DNA of 64,000 bases from Candidatus Gastranaerophilales bacterium (GTDB lineage Bacteria > Cyanobacteriota > Vampirovibrionia > Gastranaerophilales > Gastranaerophilaceae): NCBI GenBank assembly GCA_944324865.1, contig CALUXW010000001.1:186001-250000 (forward strand), read 5' to 3'. Positions within the stretch are counted from its first letter, which is position 1. Every line of letters starts with the position of its first letter. A model generated the notes under the pieces. The model worked only from the letters and a program-made list of their open reading frames with translations. It ran no database searches and was not told the DNA's origin. Both the position numbers and the translations under genes were made by a program. This document shows positions 60,436 to 64,000 of this stretch, piece after piece.

Positions 60436-61737
60436 TTGAACAGCAATATAATTTCAAAAAAGCAAAATAAGGGACTTAAGGGAATAATAAATATACCCTC
60501 TGATAAATCAATTTCGCACAGAAGTCTAATTTTTGGTGCGCTTACAGGTGGAAAAATTAGAATTTCAAATTTTTCACAAGGGGCTGATTGTCTTGCAACA
60601 CTCAATATCATTAAACAGTTAGGTTGCAAAATTAATCATATAGACAAAGGAATAATCGAATTAATTGCACCAAATAAATTCAGCGTGCCTAAAAATATTC
60701 TTGATTGCGCAAATTCAGGGACATCAATGCGTTTGTTATCAGGAATGCTTTCAGCACAAAATTTTGATAGTGTTCTTTCGGGTGATGAAAGTTTGTCCAA
60801 AAGGCCCATGAAACGAATTATAGAACCTTTAAGTCTTATGGGAGCAAAAATTAAATCAAACAACTATAAAGCCCCACTTGAAATTATGGGAACAGTATTA
60901 TCGCCGATAGAATATTTTAGTCCGATTTCATCAGCCCAGGTTAAATCTTGCATATTGCTTGCAGGAATCAATACTGATGGTATAACAGTATTTTATGAAA
61001 AAACACTATCAAGAAATCACAGTGAAAAAATGCTTGAATATTTAGAAGCTGAAATTGAAACAGGACAAGATGATTATGGTTTTTATACAAAAATTAGAAA
61101 ATCTTGCCTTGTACCAAAAAATATTATCATCCCTGGAGATATTTCATCTGCTGCATTTTTCATGGTTATGGCTGCAATTGTGCCAAACAGTGAAATAATT
61201 ATTCAAAATATCGGATTAAACCCCACAAGAACTGGCATTTTAGATGTTTTTGATAAAATGGGCGTACATTACGAGTTTTTAGACAAAAAAACAGTCTCTA
61301 ACGAAGAAGTAGGTGATATAAAAGTTAGATACTCTCCGAACACCAAGGGTTGTGAAATTTCCGGAGAAATTATACCCAGATTAATTGACGAATTACCCAT
61401 AATAGCAGTTTTGGCAGCACAAGCTGAAGGTCAAACCATTGTAAAAGATGCTAAAGACTTAAGAAATAAAGAGTCAGACAGAATCAGTGCACTTGTCCTG
61501 GGATTAACCAAAATAGGTATAGATATAAAAGAAAAACACGATGGTTTTATTATAAACGGAAACAAAAATGATTTTACTGGTGGACAAGAAGTGGAAACTT
61601 ATATGGATCATAGACTTGCGATGAGTTTCTTTGCAGCAGGTCTGAAATGCAAAAAAGAAATAAATATAAAAGATTTCGCTTGGGTTAATACGTCTTTTCC
61701 CGAATTTTTATCAATCTTTAACAAAATTTCATACTAA
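60436..61737 (+). CDS. aroA: 3-phosphoshikimate 1-carboxyvinyltransferase (EPSP synthase)
   Basis: AroA makes EPSP in the shikimate pathway. The protein has IPSDKSISHRSLIFGAL, LDCANSGTSMRLLSG, LSGDESLSKRPMKRI, and KDLRNKESDRI, the family signatures. No ATG fits; TTG at 60436 has GGTGA 5 bases upstream and is preferred. TTG at 60424 and GTG at 60427, which overlap the speE stop, are alternatives. The expected length of about 430 residues agrees with either. Confidence 0.95.
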   Translation: MNSNIISKKQNKGLKGIINIPSDKSISHRSLIFGALTGGKIRISNFSQGADCLATLNIIKQLGCKINHIDKGIIELIAPNKFSVPKNILDCANSGTSMRLLSGMLSAQNFDSVLSGDESLSKRPMKRIIEPLSLMGAKIKSNNYKAPLEIMGTVLSPIEYFSPISSAQVKSCILLAGINTDGITVFYEKTLSRNHSEKMLEYLEAEIETGQDDYGFYTKIRKSCLVPKNIIIPGDISSAAFFMVMAAIVPNSEIIIQNIGLNPTRTGILDVFDKMGVHYEFLDKKTVSNEEVGDIKVRYSPNTKGCEISGEIIPRLIDELPIIAVLAAQAEGQTIVKDAKDLRNKESDRISALVLGLTKIGIDIKEKHDGFIINGNKNDFTGGQEVETYMDHRLAMSFFAAGLKCKKEINIKDFAWVNTSFPEFLSIFNKISY

Positions 61738-61757
61738 AAGCAATTTCTAAACTTTAC

Positions 61758-63329
61758 ATGTTTTATTCGAGTATGGAACAAATAAAGTCAAAATATTTAA
61801 TATACCCCAAAAAACCAGAACCGCCAAAAGGAACAGCTCAATTAAAATTGCTTTACACAAATGATTGGCACGGGCAAACCGATAATCTTGGCGGTATTTT
61901 AGGTGCATCTTTACAATTTGACTCAAGTACAAAAGGCACAAAATTTGATACACTAAAACTAATAGCCGGAGATAGTTGGTCTGGCGGAAATACAAAGAAA
62001 AATCAGCTAATTTTAAATTTAATGAACTACATGGGGTTTGATGCTTGCGCTATAGGAAACCATGAGCTCGATGCTGGTTTTAAGGCTTTTAAAGATACAA
62101 TTAAAAATACATCTTACACAAAATTTGTTTCATCAAATTTGACAACAAGTGACAACAAAGGCGCAGAAGGCATTGCAAGCTCAATTATAAAAGAAGAAAA
62201 TGGCAATAAATATGGAATTATAGGTTTATCACCACTGGATTTAAAAACAGTTGTTTCTACCGAAAAAATACCGGAAATAAATGTAGAAAACTTTGAACAA
62301 ACCGTGAAATCAACACAAGCAGAAATTGATAAATTAAAATCACAAGGAGTGAATAAAATAATTATTCTCTCGCACATTGGAAAAGATTTTGATAAAAAAC
62401 TCGCAAGTCAACTTGATGGTGTTGATATTATTGTTGGTGGACATTCGCATGATAAAATTGAGGGCATAAAAGAAGGTGAAAATTTGGTTAGAAGCAAATC
62501 AAACGAACCTGTAATAATTCTTCAAACTGGTCAAAATGCAGAGAACTACGGTATATTAGAAGCAGAATTTGATATAAATGGTATTTTAAAAAGAGTTTCA
62601 AATTCAGTAATTGAAACCAGTAAGAAAAAAAGTTCAATTATTGATAATATAAGAGATTCGGAAATTGGAACCTCAACACAAATAGGAACAATTAAAGATA
62701 TAGACCCAATGCCTGAAAACAGGAAAATTAGCCCCAGTGCTTGGACAGGCAAGGTTGCAGACTCGATGAAAGAAGCACTTGATACCGATGTAGCAATTAT
62801 TAATAGCGCAAATATACGCAAAGTACCTCAAACAGGAAAATTAACAGAAAGGGACATCGAAGAATCTGCACCAATGAAAAATAGTCTAATAAGAACTAAA
62901 ATGACTGAAGAACAAATTGTTTCAGCAATAAAAAATGCAGCATATCGCTCCTTTGGTTCAGTTGACAGCTATCCCGGACTTTTACAATGCAGTGGAATCA
63001 ACTACACGATAGATACAAACGGCAACCTTCTAAATTTAAGTTTTATTGATAAAAATGGCAATGAAAATTCAATAGATGTAAATAATCCGTCAAAAACAAA
63101 AATATATACAGTAGCACTTGATAATTTTTTAGCCAATGGCAAAGAGTACCCGGAAATGCTACCAAAAGCTGAAGTAGAAAAATTTGAATTTGATAAAGAT
63201 AAAACAATGATAGACTACATTAAAAGAAATAAAGACAAAGATTCACTTGTAATTAGAAATGATGGCAGACTGAAAATAGTAAAAACATCAGAACCCCCAC
63301 GACAAAGCAATAATACGAGAAACATTTAA
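61758..63329 (+). CDS. 5'-nucleotidase/UshA-like metallophosphoesterase
   Basis: A 523-residue two-domain enzyme of the UshA/CpdB family. The calcineurin-like domain has LLYTNDWHGQ, AGDSWSGG, CAIGNHELDAGF, ILSHIGKD and GGHSHD; a 5'-nucleotidase C-terminal domain follows (INSANIRK, IKNAAYRSFG, YTVALDNFL). Relatives hydrolyse nucleotides in the periplasm. No signal peptide is visible in the first 30 residues, even from the alternative ATG at 61773, so it may be cytosolic or exported otherwise. It converges on uppP with a 77-base overlap. Confidence 0.9.
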   Translation: MFYSSMEQIKSKYLIYPKKPEPPKGTAQLKLLYTNDWHGQTDNLGGILGASLQFDSSTKGTKFDTLKLIAGDSWSGGNTKKNQLILNLMNYMGFDACAIGNHELDAGFKAFKDTIKNTSYTKFVSSNLTTSDNKGAEGIASSIIKEENGNKYGIIGLSPLDLKTVVSTEKIPEINVENFEQTVKSTQAEIDKLKSQGVNKIIILSHIGKDFDKKLASQLDGVDIIVGGHSHDKIEGIKEGENLVRSKSNEPVIILQTGQNAENYGILEAEFDINGILKRVSNSVIETSKKKSSIIDNIRDSEIGTSTQIGTIKDIDPMPENRKISPSAWTGKVADSMKEALDTDVAIINSANIRKVPQTGKLTERDIEESAPMKNSLIRTKMTEEQIVSAIKNAAYRSFGSVDSYPGLLQCSGINYTIDTNGNLLNLSFIDKNGNENSIDVNNPSKTKIYTVALDNFLANGKEYPEMLPKAEVEKFEFDKDKTMIDYIKRNKDKDSLVIRNDGRLKIVKTSEPPRQSNNTRNI

Positions 63330-64000
63330 GCGTAACTTTTCCCAAAAGTTTCATAAAATATTTAACACACAAATAACCCACAATAAAGGAAGTTAAAAAA
63401 CCGCAAATTATGGCAACGTAGTTAAAGTTTGCTATCTGCGAAAAATCCATTTCAAGCACAGGATAAGCCATTGATGCACCTAAAATTACCGGAATGCTCA
63501 TCAGAAATGAAAATCTGGCAGCTTTTACTCTATCCATACCAAAAAATACTTGTAATGCGATTGTCAAACCCGATCTGGAGAGTCCCGGAAATACGGCAAG
63601 TCCTTGTGCCAAACCAGTCCAAAGAGCAATTTTTAAATTCATTTCTTTATTTTGTTGTTTTAATTTTTCACTAAAAAACAAAATAAATCCCGTAACAATT
63701 AAAAATAAACTAACTATTTTTGGATTTTCGACAAGAGCATGTGTTGGTTCTTTCAAAATCAACGCAACAATACAAGTGACAGGAGTTGCAGCTAAAATAA
63801 AAACTGCAGTTTTAAAATCAACATCAGAATAGTTCTTATTTTTTAATCCAACAAAAAAGGCTTTAATTATATTTACAATGTCTTTTCTAAAGAATATTAA
63901 AACAGCAAGCAAGGTTGCAAGATGCACCATGATGTCAAAAAAAATCTCCTGCGAACCTACTTCGTTTAAAACTTGTGAACCTGTTAAAATTTTATAAATA
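63253..64000 (-). CDS. uppP: Undecaprenyl-diphosphatase (partial, cut by right edge)
   Basis: UppP/BacA recycles the lipid carrier for peptidoglycan and polysaccharide export. The frame is open to the window edge (249 codons); the ATG at 63930 is an internal methionine, because family-like sequence (FFDIMVHLATLLAV) continues upstream of it. Seen: the catalytic GLSRSG in AVFPGLSRSGLTIALQVF and the hydrophobic helices that follow. The first Glu/Ser-rich motif (near residue 20 of the complete protein) lies outside the window. The C-terminus overlaps the nucleotidase gene by 77 bases. Confidence 0.94.
   Translation of the reverse strand, partial: IYKILTGSQVLNEVGSQEIFFDIMVHLATLLAVLIFFRKDIVNIIKAFFVGLKNKNYSDVDFKTAVFILAATPVTCIVALILKEPTHALVENPKIVSLFLIVTGFILFFSEKLKQQNKEMNLKIALWTGLAQGLAVFPGLSRSGLTIALQVFFGMDRVKAARFSFLMSIPVILGASMAYPVLEMDFSQIANFNYVAIICGFLTSFIVGYLCVKYFMKLLGKVTLKCFSYYCFVVGVLMFLLFSVCHHF

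Noticed and set aside
63931-64000. Taking the internal ATG at 63930 as the uppP start
   Set aside because: The frame stays open to the window edge and the residues before the Met fit the UppP family, so the gene is partial.

Overview
The window is about 64 kb of AT-rich, densely coded bacterial chromosome with no rRNA, tRNA, phage, transposon or CRISPR. It uses the standard code with ATG and some TTG starts. The gene set describes a diderm (Gram-negative type) cell: TonB/ExbB/ExbD motor genes, AsmA-like proteins, lipoproteins with lgt, and short-form bL25. It is mixed with gene orders also seen in Firmicutes and Cyanobacteria: DUF1292-ruvX, murC-murB-ddl-ftsQ, RNase E/G next to a DUF2344 gene, and a VKOR-DsbA fusion. 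With the strong AT bias and a gut-type GT6 glycosyltransferase, this best fits a host-associated, non-photosynthetic relative of Cyanobacteria (Gastranaerophilales/Vampirovibrionia type). That placement is inference, not proof.

Layout. 1-3626 (minus): a glycosyltransferase and half of a division cluster (rsmH, ftsL-like, ftsI). 3666-5231 (minus): TadE-like pilin, an unknown protein, BlaI-type repressor, small lipoprotein. 5340-8086: three glycosyltransferases (GT6, GT8, GT2) for surface sugars. 8083-14442: uvrC lacking its C-terminal domain, DUF192, an unknown small protein, rplY, folP, a cysteine-cluster protein, gpmI. 14453-31093: an envelope block with lgt and a TPR lipoprotein, a 1513-residue AsmA-like protein, two related exported proteins, a TonB-ExbB-ExbD-ExbD motor followed 18 bp later by a second AsmA-like protein (1174 residues), and an M16 peptidase. 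31234-36781: an activase-like protein, DUF1292, ruvX, a 546-residue unknown, a lone ClpX-type zinc finger, a DUF721/DciA-like protein, metK. 36895-42916: aspS, a beta-lactamase-fold protein, an exported protein, a diguanylate cyclase, hisF, and a 280-residue unknown coiled-coil protein. 43195-48451: VKOR-DsbA, queH, then rpe-rnc-cdsA-frr-pyrH. 48520-55532: a helical-repeat protein, the second half of the division/wall cluster (murC, murB, ddl, ftsQ), a polysaccharide-synthase-like GT2, a Cys-rich small protein. 55533-64000: RNase E/G operon, engB, speE, aroA, a 5'-nucleotidase-like enzyme and uppP (cut by the right edge).

How it works together. Much of the window serves the envelope: peptidoglycan precursors and division (murB, murC, ddl, ftsQ, ftsL, ftsI, uppP), lipoprotein maturation (lgt), phospholipid synthesis (cdsA), disulfide formation (VKOR-DsbA), surface glycans, and a possible motor-linked AsmA system. 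Three genome-level patterns stand out. Nine genes have a -10 box 4-7 bases from the ATG and no Shine-Dalgarno sequence, which suggests leaderless mRNAs. Six convergent gene pairs share one overlapping TTAA or TTAG stop. Four further convergent pairs are separated by strong hairpins. The most interesting candidate system is the TonB-ExbB-ExbD-ExbD-AsmA operon flanked by a second, homologous AsmA-like giant.
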